Source of the DNA: Sphingomonas montana
GTDB lineage: Bacteria; Pseudomonadota; Alphaproteobacteria; Sphingomonadales; Sphingomonadaceae
Assembly: GCF_001956315.1 (NCBI RefSeq)
Contig: NZ_KV887137.1
Location: 433 to 61,619, forward strand
Direction of reading: 5' to 3'
Length of the DNA: 61,187 nucleotides
This document shows, piece after piece, positions 26,317-34,423 of the stretch (its first letter is position 1; every line of letters begins with the position of its first letter). A program made the position numbers and the translations under genes. The notes beneath the pieces are model-generated. The model was not told the origin of the DNA. It searched no databases and saw only the letters and a list, made by a program, of their open reading frames with translations.

Positions 26317-27251
26317 GCGGCGGCCGATCCCCGGCGATGCTGTCCCCGGCGGCGCTGCCGTTCTTCCGCGAACTGGGCGACCTGAAGCGCATCCATTCGG
26401 CATGCGCGGCGGGATCGATCGCGGAACGGCTGTTCCGTGACGGCTGGGCGGCGCTGGTCGATGGGCAGGCGCCGGCGGACGTGATGAAACAGGTCGTGGC
26501 GGCCGCGCTGGTGGCGGCGCGGCTGGGCGATCTGGATCTGGCGACGTTGCGGGCGCTGGGGGCGGGCGACCAGGCGGTGGTGATCCTGAACCGCAGCTTC
26601 GACGAGGTGACCGGGGACATGGACCCGGGGCTGCGCGCCCGGTTGCGCGGGGCGCTGTCGTCCGGGCGGCCGGCGGTCGGCCCGGATGCAGCGGACGTTC
26701 CGGCGTTCGTCGACAAGCTGGCGCGCCAACCGCGGGCGGGGGTGACCTGTCCCGGCCAGCCGCGGATCATGTTGCAGCCGGCCGAGAACCATGCCGAGCA
26801 CTGCCTGATGGTGGCGGTGTACGGCGTGGTGGCAAGTCCGTGGTACGGGGCAGATCCGGTCGCGGTGTTCCTTGCCGGGATGGCGCATCACCTGCACAAT
26901 GCCGACATGCCGGACAGCGGCTATTCGGGTGAGATGCTGCTGGGCGACATGCTCGATACGGTCATCGTGCAGGCCCGCGAGGCGGCCTATCGCGAACTGG
27001 CCGACGTGCCGGAACTGGCGGCGGCGGTGCGTGCCGCACTGGCGCCGATCGGTGGGGACGAGACACCGGAGGCGCGCGCGTTCCATGTCGCGGACGTGCT
27101 GGACCGCGTGCTGGAGATCGAACAGCATACCCGCGCGGGGCGACTGACGATGGGCGTTGTGCTGGACGATTACGGGCTGGTCCATGACGGCCCGGTCAAG
27201 GCATTCCACGACGAGATACTCGCGACGACCGGCCTGTCGGGTCGGGCGTGA
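26313..27251 (+). CDS. HD-superfamily-like protein of the inositol operon
   Basis: A 312-residue cytoplasmic protein starting at a GTG that overlaps the ino1 stop (GTGA); an ATG at 26337 is the alternative. The core at about 155-260 resembles an HD phosphohydrolase: H160 and H163 in ENHAEHC, then AHHLHNADMPDSG (191-203), where the usual HD doublet reads HH with later H195, D198 and D201, and a distal FHVADVLDRVLE. HD proteins are phosphatases or, with two irons, oxygenases such as MIOX and PhnZ. Here it could remove the inositol phosphate or oxidise a carbon; the sequence does not decide. Confidence 0.75.
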   Translation: MSGGRSPAMLSPAALPFFRELGDLKRIHSACAAGSIAERLFRDGWAALVDGQAPADVMKQVVAAALVAARLGDLDLATLRALGAGDQAVVILNRSFDEVTGDMDPGLRARLRGALSSGRPAVGPDAADVPAFVDKLARQPRAGVTCPGQPRIMLQPAENHAEHCLMVAVYGVVASPWYGADPVAVFLAGMAHHLHNADMPDSGYSGEMLLGDMLDTVIVQAREAAYRELADVPELAAAVRAALAPIGGDETPEARAFHVADVLDRVLEIEQHTRAGRLTMGVVLDDYGLVHDGPVKAFHDEILATTGLSGRA

Positions 27252-28354
27252 GCTTCCGTTCGCCGCTGACCGGTCGGGCCCTGATGCCCGATACGCCCCA
27301 TTCGCTGGCGGCACCGGGAGAACGCTGGCCGGTGGTGGACGGCATTCCCTATCTGCGGGTGGAAAGCGAGGGACTGGTGGCGGTGGCGCTCGATCATCTC
27401 GACGCCGGATGCCCGGACGATGCGCTGGTCGCGCTGCTGACCGATCAGGACGCGTGGTGGACGGGGCCGGCGACCGACCTGCGCGAATTGAAGCGGCTGG
27501 TGCGCGAGCGCGACATGCTGTCGCTGCGCGAGGCGATGGCGCTGTTGCGGATGGGGCCGGTGGCGGATTATTTCGCCTATCGCTGGAGCGACCCGACCTA
27601 TCTGGCCGGGCTGGCGCTGATCGAGGCGCATTGGGCGGAACCCTATGCTGCGTTCGAACTGGCGTGCGGGATCGGCCATTATCTGCGCGACCTGGGCGCG
27701 CGCGGCGTGGCGTGTATGGGGGCGGACGTGGTGTTCGCCAAATGCTGGCTGGCCAGGCATTGGGTCGCGCCGCTGGCCGACTATGTCGTGTTCGATGCGG
27801 CGGCGACGTGGCCGATCGCGGATGCGCGGTTCGACCTGACGATGTGCCACGACGCCTTCTATTTCCTGCCGGAACAGGCGCGGGTCGCAGAGCAGTTGCG
27901 CGACGTGACGGCGGACGCCGGAGTGCTGGCGATCAGCCATCTGCATAATGCCGGGTATCGCGGCGGGGCGAAGGGGCCGGCACGTTCGGCGGCGGACTGG
28001 GCCGCGCTGTTTCCGGATGCGGTCGTGCATGACGAGGCGGCTTTGCTGGGCGCGCTGATGGAACGGAGCGTGCCGGTGGCGGTCGGGTGGCGGGACGACC
28101 CGGCGGTGGAGGCCTGGTCGCTGATCGAGGGTGGGCCGGCGCCGCGTGCCGTGGTGAACGGCCTTGCCATGCCGATGCCGGACGCGGTGTTGCGGCCGAA
28201 CCCGTTGCTGGCGGGCGATGGCGTGCGCTGGCCGTCCGACCTGTACCGTGACGAATATGGCGCGGGATGCCTGTGGGCGCAGGACGATGCGACCCTGCCG
28301 ACGGCGGACCCGGTGCGCCTGCGCCGCATGGTCGACCTGCCGGAGCGCTGGTGA
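27248..28354 (+). CDS. class I SAM-dependent methyltransferase with Trm112-like N-terminus
   Basis: A 368-residue protein beginning at a GTG that overlaps the previous stop (GTGA). Residues 5-37 (SPLTGRAL, then WPVVDGIPYLR) resemble a Trm112/UPF0434-type small domain, though the zinc cysteines are absent. The Rossmann methyltransferase fold follows, with SAM motif I ELACGIGHY at 137-145, acidic motif II near GADVVFAK, and DLTMCHDAFYFLPE. A ~100-residue C-terminal part has no recognised domain. In the operon it probably methylates the pathway intermediate; O- versus N-methylation cannot be told. Confidence 0.85.
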   Translation: MSFRSPLTGRALMPDTPHSLAAPGERWPVVDGIPYLRVESEGLVAVALDHLDAGCPDDALVALLTDQDAWWTGPATDLRELKRLVRERDMLSLREAMALLRMGPVADYFAYRWSDPTYLAGLALIEAHWAEPYAAFELACGIGHYLRDLGARGVACMGADVVFAKCWLARHWVAPLADYVVFDAAATWPIADARFDLTMCHDAFYFLPEQARVAEQLRDVTADAGVLAISHLHNAGYRGGAKGPARSAADWAALFPDAVVHDEAALLGALMERSVPVAVGWRDDPAVEAWSLIEGGPAPRAVVNGLAMPMPDAVLRPNPLLAGDGVRWPSDLYRDEYGAGCLWAQDDATLPTADPVRLRRMVDLPERW

Positions 28355-29349
28355 TGCGCTGGGGCATAGCGGGTTATGGCTGGGTGGCGCGCGACCATAT
28401 GGCGCCCGCGATCCGCGCGGCGGGCGGCACCGTGACGGCGGTGGCCGACCCCAGCCCGCATGCCCGCGCGCTGGCGGAGGCGGCCGGACTGGTCGCGTTC
28501 GGCACCGCGGAGGCCATGCTGGCATCCGGTCTGTGCGATCTGCTGTATGTGGCCACGCCGAACGATGCGCATGTCGGGCCGGTGCGCGCAGCCGCCGGGG
28601 CGGGGGTGCCGGTGCTGTGCGAGAAGCCGATCGCCGCGACGCTGGGCCAGGCCGAGGCGCTGGCCGGGGCGGTGGCGGGCGGCGTGCTGTACGGCACGGC
28701 ATTCGACCAGCGGCATCATCCGGCGCACCGTGCGATGGCGGATGCGATTGCGGGCGGCGACATCGGGCGGCCGGTTGCGGTGCGGATCGTCTATGCGTGC
28801 TGGGTCGCGCCGGACTGGACCCCCGACGGCAGCGAGCACGACAATTGGCGGGCGGACCCGGTGCGCGCGGGCGGCGGCGCGGTGATCGATCTGGCGCTGC
28901 ACGGGCTGGACCTGGCGGAACGGTTGCTGGCCGAGCCGCTGACCGACCTGAACGTGATGCTGCAACGGCGGATCCATGCCTATCCGGTGGACGATGGCGG
29001 GATGCTGACCGGCCGGACGGCGGCCGGCGTGCTGTTCCAGAGTCATGTCGCCTATAATTGCGCGGAGGTGCTGCCCCGCCGTCGGCTGGAGGTGCTGGGC
29101 GAAAGCGGCCTGCTGATCGCGATCGACACAATGGGGCAGACCGCGGGCGGCACGCTGACCCGCCGGTGCGCCGCGAGCGGGACCGAGACGGCGGTGCCGT
29201 TCGACGCCGCGACATCGCCGTTCGCCGCACAGGCCGCCGCTTTCATGGCCGCGGCGCGGGGGGACGCCCATGATTTCTCGATGCCGCGCGACCTGGCGTT
29301 GATGCGGCTGTTCGATCGCGCTTATCAGGAGGCCCGGACGTGGCTTTGA
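28354..29349 (+). CDS. Gfo/Idh/MocA family oxidoreductase
   Basis: A 331-residue NAD(P)-dependent oxidoreductase. The N-terminal Rossmann motif GIAGYGWVARDH (4-15), catalytic CEKPIAATLGQ (EKP at 90-92) and the C-terminal domain with GGGAVIDLALHGLDLAE (conserved D and H) are all present. Members oxidise or reduce hydroxyls of sugars and inositols; inositol 2-dehydrogenase (IolG) belongs here. Next to inositol-phosphate synthase and a TIM-barrel epimerase it may oxidise the inositol ring or a sugar to a keto intermediate. The start overlaps the previous stop by one base (TGATG). Confidence 0.9.
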   Translation: MRWGIAGYGWVARDHMAPAIRAAGGTVTAVADPSPHARALAEAAGLVAFGTAEAMLASGLCDLLYVATPNDAHVGPVRAAAGAGVPVLCEKPIAATLGQAEALAGAVAGGVLYGTAFDQRHHPAHRAMADAIAGGDIGRPVAVRIVYACWVAPDWTPDGSEHDNWRADPVRAGGGAVIDLALHGLDLAERLLAEPLTDLNVMLQRRIHAYPVDDGGMLTGRTAAGVLFQSHVAYNCAEVLPRRRLEVLGESGLLIAIDTMGQTAGGTLTRRCAASGTETAVPFDAATSPFAAQAAAFMAAARGDAHDFSMPRDLALMRLFDRAYQEARTWL

Positions 29350-30155
29350 GTATGTTCGCCTGCGGCAATTGCGGGTTCTGGCAACGCCATTTTGCGCCGC
29401 CCGATTGCCCGGTGTGCACCGACGTGCGCAACGACCTGCCCGAGGACGGCTGGCGGTTCCTGGCCGAGCCGGAGGTTGCGGCCCATCATGGCGGGGACGC
29501 GCGGGAAGTGGCGCCCGGCCTGTGGGCGTTCACCACGACGCCGGCGCTGGGGCTGGCCGGCACCGGCTGGCTGATCGTGCGCGACGGCGGGAACATCGCG
29601 TTCGAGGCGGCGCCCTATTATTCCGACGCGATGCTGGACCGGATCGCGCAGCTGGGCGGCATCGCGTTCCTCGCGGCCAGCCATGCGCATGGCTATGGCG
29701 CGCTGTTCCAGCTGCAACGCCGGTTCGACCCGGCGGTCGTCGCGATCCAGAAGGACGACCTGCGCATGACCAAGGCGTTCCGCGTGACGGTGCCCTATGA
29801 CGAGGCACTGGAACTGGAACCCGGTTACACGCTGCATCATGTCGGCGGGCATTATGAAGGGCAGGCGTGCCTGCACGATGCGCCCGGCCGGCGACTGTTC
29901 TGCGGCGACATGTTCAAGATCGACCAGGATGCGGACGGCCGGTCGACCGCGATTTCGAGCCACAAGGCGTTCCACAAGGATATTCCGCTGACCCATGCCG
30001 AACTGGCGCAGTACCGCGCCGCGATCGCTCCGTTGGCATTCGACGCCGTGCTGACCCCCTTCGAATATGCGCCGGAGGTGGACCGGACGGTCGCGCTGGC
30101 CGCACTGGACGACGGGCTCGCACGAATGCCGGGCGTGCGGAGGCTGGGGCTATGA
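29340..30155 (+). CDS. metallo-beta-lactamase-fold protein with N-terminal zinc ribbon
   Basis: A 271-residue protein with a rubredoxin-like knuckle at its N-terminus (C8-x2-C11 and C23-x2-C26) joined to an MBL-like hydrolase fold. MBL metal motifs are modified: SHAHGYG (H115, H117) takes the place of HxHxDH, with H171 in VGGHYEGQ and D190 in FCGDMF. The GTG start overlaps the upstream gene by ten bases but has AGGAGG seven bases before it, which favours it over an ATG twelve bases later. Hydrolysis or redox chemistry on a pathway intermediate is possible; no specific reaction can be assigned. Confidence 0.82.
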   Translation: MALSMFACGNCGFWQRHFAPPDCPVCTDVRNDLPEDGWRFLAEPEVAAHHGGDAREVAPGLWAFTTTPALGLAGTGWLIVRDGGNIAFEAAPYYSDAMLDRIAQLGGIAFLAASHAHGYGALFQLQRRFDPAVVAIQKDDLRMTKAFRVTVPYDEALELEPGYTLHHVGGHYEGQACLHDAPGRRLFCGDMFKIDQDADGRSTAISSHKAFHKDIPLTHAELAQYRAAIAPLAFDAVLTPFEYAPEVDRTVALAALDDGLARMPGVRRLGL

Positions 30156-31660
30156 GGTCGGGGCTGCGATCAGGGTTGCCCGGCGGCCTGGGTGCTGCGG
30201 CGCACCGCTATCTCGATGCGTTTCCGGCCGGTGACGTGGTCGCGTTCCCGATCGATCCGCTGGACCGGCTGGGCCTGCCGGTGTGGGTGGTGGCGCTGTT
30301 CCCCGAGGATCCGGCGCTGGCCGGGATCATGCCGTACGGCGTGGGATATGGCGCGACCGAGGAAGCCGCCGTGCTCGGCGGGCTGGGCGAGATCGCCGAG
30401 ATGGTGTGGCCGACGCTGACGCTGGGCACGCGCGCCAAGACGCAGGGCAGCTACACCGCGCTGGTGGCGAGCCTGGGCGAGCGGGCGGTGGCCGATCCGC
30501 TGACGTTGTGCCTGCCGGCCGGATCCGCGGTCGGGCGCGATACGGTGCTCGACTGGGTGGCGGCCAAGCGCTGGGCCGATGGATCGACCGTGCTCGTGCC
30601 GATCGACCTTGCGGCCTATTCTGCCAAGGAACTGGCGCCGGGATACCGGCCGTTCACGACGATCATCTCGAACGGGATGGGGGCGGGACCGGACCTGGAC
30701 TGGGCGGTGGGCCACGGACTGTGTGAGATATTGCAGCGCGACGGCAACGGGCTGCTGTTCCGCGCGCTCGATCAGGGCGTGATGCTGGACCTTGATGGCG
30801 CATTGCCGCCCTCCACGATGGCGATCCTCGATCGGTTCGCGGCAGCCGGCATCCGCGCGATGCCGAAATTCGCCACCGACCAGTTCGGGTTGCCGAACCT
30901 GTATTGCGTCGGGATCGACGAGGCGGCACCGCCAACAGCGCCGATCATGGTCACCGCATGCGGCGAGGCGTGCCATGCCGACCGGGTGCAGGCGCTGGAA
31001 AAGTGCCTGACCGAATATGCGGCGAGCCGGGCGCGCAAGGCGTTCGCGCACGGCCCGGCCGAACTGGTCGCCCGCGTCGCGCCGGACGGCTATGTCCGGC
31101 GGTTCCTGGCCCAGGCGGGCGGCGCGGCGAAATCGAGCGATACGCGCGCATTCGACGCGATGCGCGACTGGACCGGGCGGGATGCCGCGACCCTGCGCGA
31201 CTGGCTGGCCGACAGCGTGCTGTGCGAACGGACGACCCACCGGTTCGACGCGTTGCCGACGCAAGCGGCGGCGGACGGCCATGCGCGCGCCGCCCGCGCC
31301 CGCGCGGCCGTGGAGGCGGCGGGGTTCGACATCCTGTATGTCGACATGTCGCCGCCGGACGGGTCGGTCACCGTCGTGAAGGTGATCGTGCCGGGCATGG
31401 AGGTGGAGACGATGAGCTACTACCGGATCGGCGCGCGCAACACCGAGAAACTGCTGGCGATGGATTCGCCGCTGGTCCGGTTCGGCGCGGCGACCGACCG
31501 CTTGCGGCCGATCCGGCTGACCCCGGCCGAGGCCGAGCGGCTGGGTCATCCGCTGTTCGATACGGGTGCGGCGGACGCGATCGTCGGGCCGCTCTATCCG
31601 TTGTACCGCGAGCCCGAGGCGCATCATGTCGCCGCGGTGGCGCAGGAGGGCGGGCGATGA
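30152..31660 (+). CDS. stand-alone YcaO-domain protein
   Basis: A 502-residue YcaO-family protein. Three ATP/Mg-binding blocks are visible: GYGATEEAAVLGGLGEIAEM (65-84), SNGMGAGPDLDWAVGHGLCE continuing into ILQRDGNGLLFR (E192, R196, D197), and ALEKCLTEYAASR (E283, E288, R293). YcaO enzymes use ATP to activate an amide carbonyl, giving azolines, thioamides or amidines, usually on peptides. No E1-like or ocin-ThiF partner, TfuA gene or precursor peptide is encoded in the operon, so the substrate may be a small molecule such as an aminoacyl-glycoside. The start overlaps the previous stop (ATGA). Confidence 0.85.
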   Translation: MRSGLRSGLPGGLGAAAHRYLDAFPAGDVVAFPIDPLDRLGLPVWVVALFPEDPALAGIMPYGVGYGATEEAAVLGGLGEIAEMVWPTLTLGTRAKTQGSYTALVASLGERAVADPLTLCLPAGSAVGRDTVLDWVAAKRWADGSTVLVPIDLAAYSAKELAPGYRPFTTIISNGMGAGPDLDWAVGHGLCEILQRDGNGLLFRALDQGVMLDLDGALPPSTMAILDRFAAAGIRAMPKFATDQFGLPNLYCVGIDEAAPPTAPIMVTACGEACHADRVQALEKCLTEYAASRARKAFAHGPAELVARVAPDGYVRRFLAQAGGAAKSSDTRAFDAMRDWTGRDAATLRDWLADSVLCERTTHRFDALPTQAAADGHARAARARAAVEAAGFDILYVDMSPPDGSVTVVKVIVPGMEVETMSYYRIGARNTEKLLAMDSPLVRFGAATDRLRPIRLTPAEAERLGHPLFDTGAADAIVGPLYPLYREPEAHHVAAVAQEGGR

Positions 31661-32487
31661 CGCTGCGCTACGCGTATAATACCAACGGGGCGGCCAATCA
31701 CCGGCTGGACGACGCACTGCGGCTGATCGCGGATGCGGGCTATGACGGGGTGGCGCTGACGCTGGACCATCATCACCTCGATCCGTTCGCCGATGGCTGG
31801 ACGCGGGAGGCAGAGCGGGTGGCCGCGCTGTTGCAGGCGTTGCGGCTGGGCAGCGTCATCGAGACGGGCGCGCGCTACCTGCTCGACCCGCGCGACAAGC
31901 ATGAGCCGACGCTGGTGTCGCGCGACGCGGACGGCCGCGCGCGGCGGGTGGCGTTCCTGTGCCGCGCGCTGGACATCGCGGCGATGCTGAACAGCGAGAC
32001 GATGTCGTTCTGGGCCGGCGTGCCGAAGCCGGATGTCGATGCAGAGCAGGCGCGCGAATGGCTGGACGACGGGCTGGCGCGCGTGCTGGACCATGCGGAG
32101 GCGCGAGGGGTGGAGGCGAGTTTCGAGCCCGAACCGGGCATGCTGATCGAGACGGTCGACGAGTATGCCGCGCTGGCGGAACGGCATCCGCGGCTGCTGC
32201 TGGCGCTGGACACCGGGCATTGCCTGGTGACGCAGGATATCGCGCCCGACGTGGCGGTCCGGCGCTATGCCGACCGGATCGGGACGGTCGCGATCGAGGA
32301 TATGCGGCGCGGCGACCATACGCATCTGCCGTTCGGGCAGGGCGACATGGACATGCCCGCAGTGCTGGAGGCGCTGGAGGAGATCGGGTTCGCCGGCCTC
32401 GTCTGCGTCGAGCTGTCGCGCGAAAGCCCGCGCGCGCATGCCGCCATCCCGGAATCGATCGCCTATCTGCGCAGGATCCTGGCATGA
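31657..32487 (+). CDS. TIM-barrel sugar phosphate isomerase/epimerase family protein
   Basis: A 276-residue protein of the xylose-isomerase-like TIM-barrel superfamily (AP endonuclease 2 fold). Candidate metal and acid/base residues lie at the ends of strands: E in EASFEPEPGM, D/H in LALDTGHC, H in GDHTHLPFGQGD, and E in CVELSRES. The family includes IolE, IolI and hydroxypyruvate isomerase; EboE of the ebo operons is a related protein. Next to a Gfo/Idh oxidoreductase it most likely isomerises or dehydrates a keto-inositol or keto-sugar. It overlaps both neighbours by four bases. Confidence 0.87.
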   Translation: MTLRYAYNTNGAANHRLDDALRLIADAGYDGVALTLDHHHLDPFADGWTREAERVAALLQALRLGSVIETGARYLLDPRDKHEPTLVSRDADGRARRVAFLCRALDIAAMLNSETMSFWAGVPKPDVDAEQAREWLDDGLARVLDHAEARGVEASFEPEPGMLIETVDEYAALAERHPRLLLALDTGHCLVTQDIAPDVAVRRYADRIGTVAIEDMRRGDHTHLPFGQGDMDMPAVLEALEEIGFAGLVCVELSRESPRAHAAIPESIAYLRRILA

Positions 32488-33701
32488 GGATCTGCTTCGT
32501 TTCGCGGCGCTTCTTCCCCGCCATTTCGGGCATGTCGATCTATGCGATCAACCTGCTGCGCCAACTGGTCGCGGCGGGGCACGACGTGACGATGATCAGC
32601 CAATATTATGGCGATCCGGAACGGCGCAAAGTCTATGGCGGCGGCCCCCCGCCCGCGGTGCCGGGCGTGCGCGTGATCGGGCTGGAAGCGCACGGCGAAC
32701 AGGCTGGCGGCGATTTCGAACGCGACGTCGAGACGATCGCCGCGACCATCGCGGCGGAACATGCGCGCGCGCCGTTCGACATCCTGCATGCGCAATATGG
32801 GTATCCGACCGGCTGGGCGACGCTGATCGCGGCGCAGCGGATCGGCGTGCCGTGCGTCGTGTCGATCCAGGGCGGCGACGGCCATTGGGTCGGATCCTGC
32901 TGTTCCACGCACCGCATCGCGATGGAGCGCGTGCTGGACCATGCCGGCGCGCTGCTGATCGGCGGAAGAAGCTTTGCGGGCGAGGTCCAGGCGCGGCTCG
33001 GCACGCCGCTGGACCGGTTCACGATCGTGCCGGGCGCGGTCGATACCGACCGGTTCACGCCCGGACCGGGCGGCGACGGCGCGGCCGACGGACCGGTGCG
33101 GCTGTTCTATCATGGCCGGGTCGATCGCCGGAAAGGCGTGCTGGACATGCTCCACGCGCTGCCGGACGTAGAGGGCGCTTGGCGCTGCACCGTGTCCGGA
33201 ATCGGTCCCGATCTGGAACCGGCCAGGGCGCTGGCGGCGGAACTGGGGCTGACGGATCGCGTGACTTTCAGCGGCTATGCCGAATATGACCGGGTATCCG
33301 ACCTGTACCGCGACCATGACGTGTTCGTTTCGCCGACCTATGCGGAAGGGTTCTCGAATACGATCCTGGAAGCGATGGCGAGTGGCCATGCAGTGTTGTC
33401 CTGCCGCTCCGTCGGGGTGGTCGATTGCGTACGGGACGGGGAGAACGGCCTGCTGGTCGAGGCCGGCGACGTGGCGGCGCAGGCGGCGGCGCTGACCCGC
33501 CTGGTCAACGACGCAGGGCTGCGCCGGCGGCTGGGCGCGGCCGCGCTCGAGGAGTGCCGGCGTGTCTATAGCTGGCATGCGGTGGGGCGGCAGATCATGG
33601 AGATCTACGCGGCGTTGCGCGGCACGACGCCGGCGACCGGAATCTCGGAAAGCATCGCGGTGACGCCGTGCCGGTTCCGCGCCGAGCCGCATCTGTTGTG
33701 A
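32484..33701 (+). CDS. GT4-family glycosyltransferase (MshA/BshA-like)
   Basis: A 405-residue GT-B retaining glycosyltransferase. The N-terminal lobe opens MRICFVSRRFFPAISGMSIY, with the HAQYGYPTGW and QGGDGH loop. The C-terminal lobe has FYHGRVDRRKGVLDML (phosphate and nucleotide contacts) and the EX7E motif in EGFSNTILEAMASG. Family members transfer sugars from nucleotide donors; MshA links GlcNAc to inositol 3-phosphate and BshA links it to malate. With inositol-phosphate synthase and a PIG-L deacetylase in the same operon, inositol is a plausible acceptor. It overlaps both neighbours by four bases. Confidence 0.92.
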   Translation: MRICFVSRRFFPAISGMSIYAINLLRQLVAAGHDVTMISQYYGDPERRKVYGGGPPPAVPGVRVIGLEAHGEQAGGDFERDVETIAATIAAEHARAPFDILHAQYGYPTGWATLIAAQRIGVPCVVSIQGGDGHWVGSCCSTHRIAMERVLDHAGALLIGGRSFAGEVQARLGTPLDRFTIVPGAVDTDRFTPGPGGDGAADGPVRLFYHGRVDRRKGVLDMLHALPDVEGAWRCTVSGIGPDLEPARALAAELGLTDRVTFSGYAEYDRVSDLYRDHDVFVSPTYAEGFSNTILEAMASGHAVLSCRSVGVVDCVRDGENGLLVEAGDVAAQAAALTRLVNDAGLRRRLGAAALEECRRVYSWHAVGRQIMEIYAALRGTTPATGISESIAVTPCRFRAEPHLL

Positions 33702-34384
33702 GCCATATCGTCGCCATTTCGCCGCATCTGGACGATGCGGCCTTTTCGGTCGGCGGGTTGCTCGCCGCGCGCGCGCGGTCGGGGGACCGGGTGACGATCG
33801 TGACGTGCTTCACCGGCAACGTCGCGCAGCCACAGGGGTTCGCGCTGGCGTGCCAGACCGACAAGGGGCTTGGCCCGGATATCGACTATATGGCGCTGCG
33901 GCGGGCGGAAGACGACGCCGCCTGTGCGGTGATCGGTGCGGACGCGGTGCATCTCCCGTTCCTGGAGGCACCGCATCGCGGTTATACCAGTGCGGCCGAG
34001 CTGTTCGGTTCGCGGCGGCAGGACGACGGCATGGTCGAACCGCTGGCGGCGGCGTTGTCCGAACGGCTTGCCGAGCTTGCGCCCAGCCTATTGCTCGGTC
34101 CGCTAGCGATCGGCGATCATGTCGATCACTGGGTCGTGCGCGATGCACTGGCGGCGACCGGGCTGCCATTTCTGTTGTGGGAAGACTGGCCCTATCTGCG
34201 CCGGGCGGACACGCGGCCGAATATGGAACCCTTGATCCGCCACGCCCTGACCGACGCCGATCGCGATGCGCGATACGGGATGTGCGCCGCCTATGCGTCG
34301 CAGTTGGGGTTCCAGTTCGGCGGCCCGGATGCGCTTGCGCGCCAGACCGCCGAGATCCGGCACGAAAATCTCTACCGCCCGTAA
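33698..34384 (+). CDS. PIG-L/LmbE-family N-acetylglucosamine deacetylase-like protein
   Basis: A 228-residue zinc hydrolase. Motif 1 ISPHLDDAAFSVGG gives zinc ligands H10 and D13 and base D12 (the family's PHPDDE with the last E as A), and motif 2 GDHVDHWVVRD supplies the third histidine. The GTG start overlaps the glycosyltransferase stop (GTGA). MshB and BshB of this family remove the acetyl group from GlcNAc-inositol or GlcNAc-malate, so the same step after glycosylation is inferred. It is the last gene of the operon, followed by a hairpin. Confidence 0.92.
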   Translation: MSHIVAISPHLDDAAFSVGGLLAARARSGDRVTIVTCFTGNVAQPQGFALACQTDKGLGPDIDYMALRRAEDDAACAVIGADAVHLPFLEAPHRGYTSAAELFGSRRQDDGMVEPLAAALSERLAELAPSLLLGPLAIGDHVDHWVVRDALAATGLPFLLWEDWPYLRRADTRPNMEPLIRHALTDADRDARYGMCAAYASQLGFQFGGPDALARQTAEIRHENLYRP

Positions 34385-34390
34385 GGGCAG

Positions 34391-34417
34391 ACGGAGCCAG
34401 GCGTCGCCGGGCTCCGT
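34391..34417. terminator. bidirectional terminator-like hairpin
   Basis: ACGGAGCC (34391-34398) and GGCTCCGT (34410-34417) form a perfect 8-bp stem in the 39-base gap between the end of the inositol operon and the convergent PhnA-like gene. There is no long T-run, but the position between two convergent stops makes a terminator role likely. Confidence 0.55.
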
Positions 34418-34423
34418 ACCGGA

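Noticed and set aside
25135-34384. Operon as an ebo-type cluster
   Set aside because: Only the TIM-barrel isomerase and possibly inositol-phosphate synthase are shared with ebo operons. The UbiA-type, TatD-type and 3-dehydroquinate-synthase-like genes are missing, and YcaO, GT4 and PIG-L are foreign to it.
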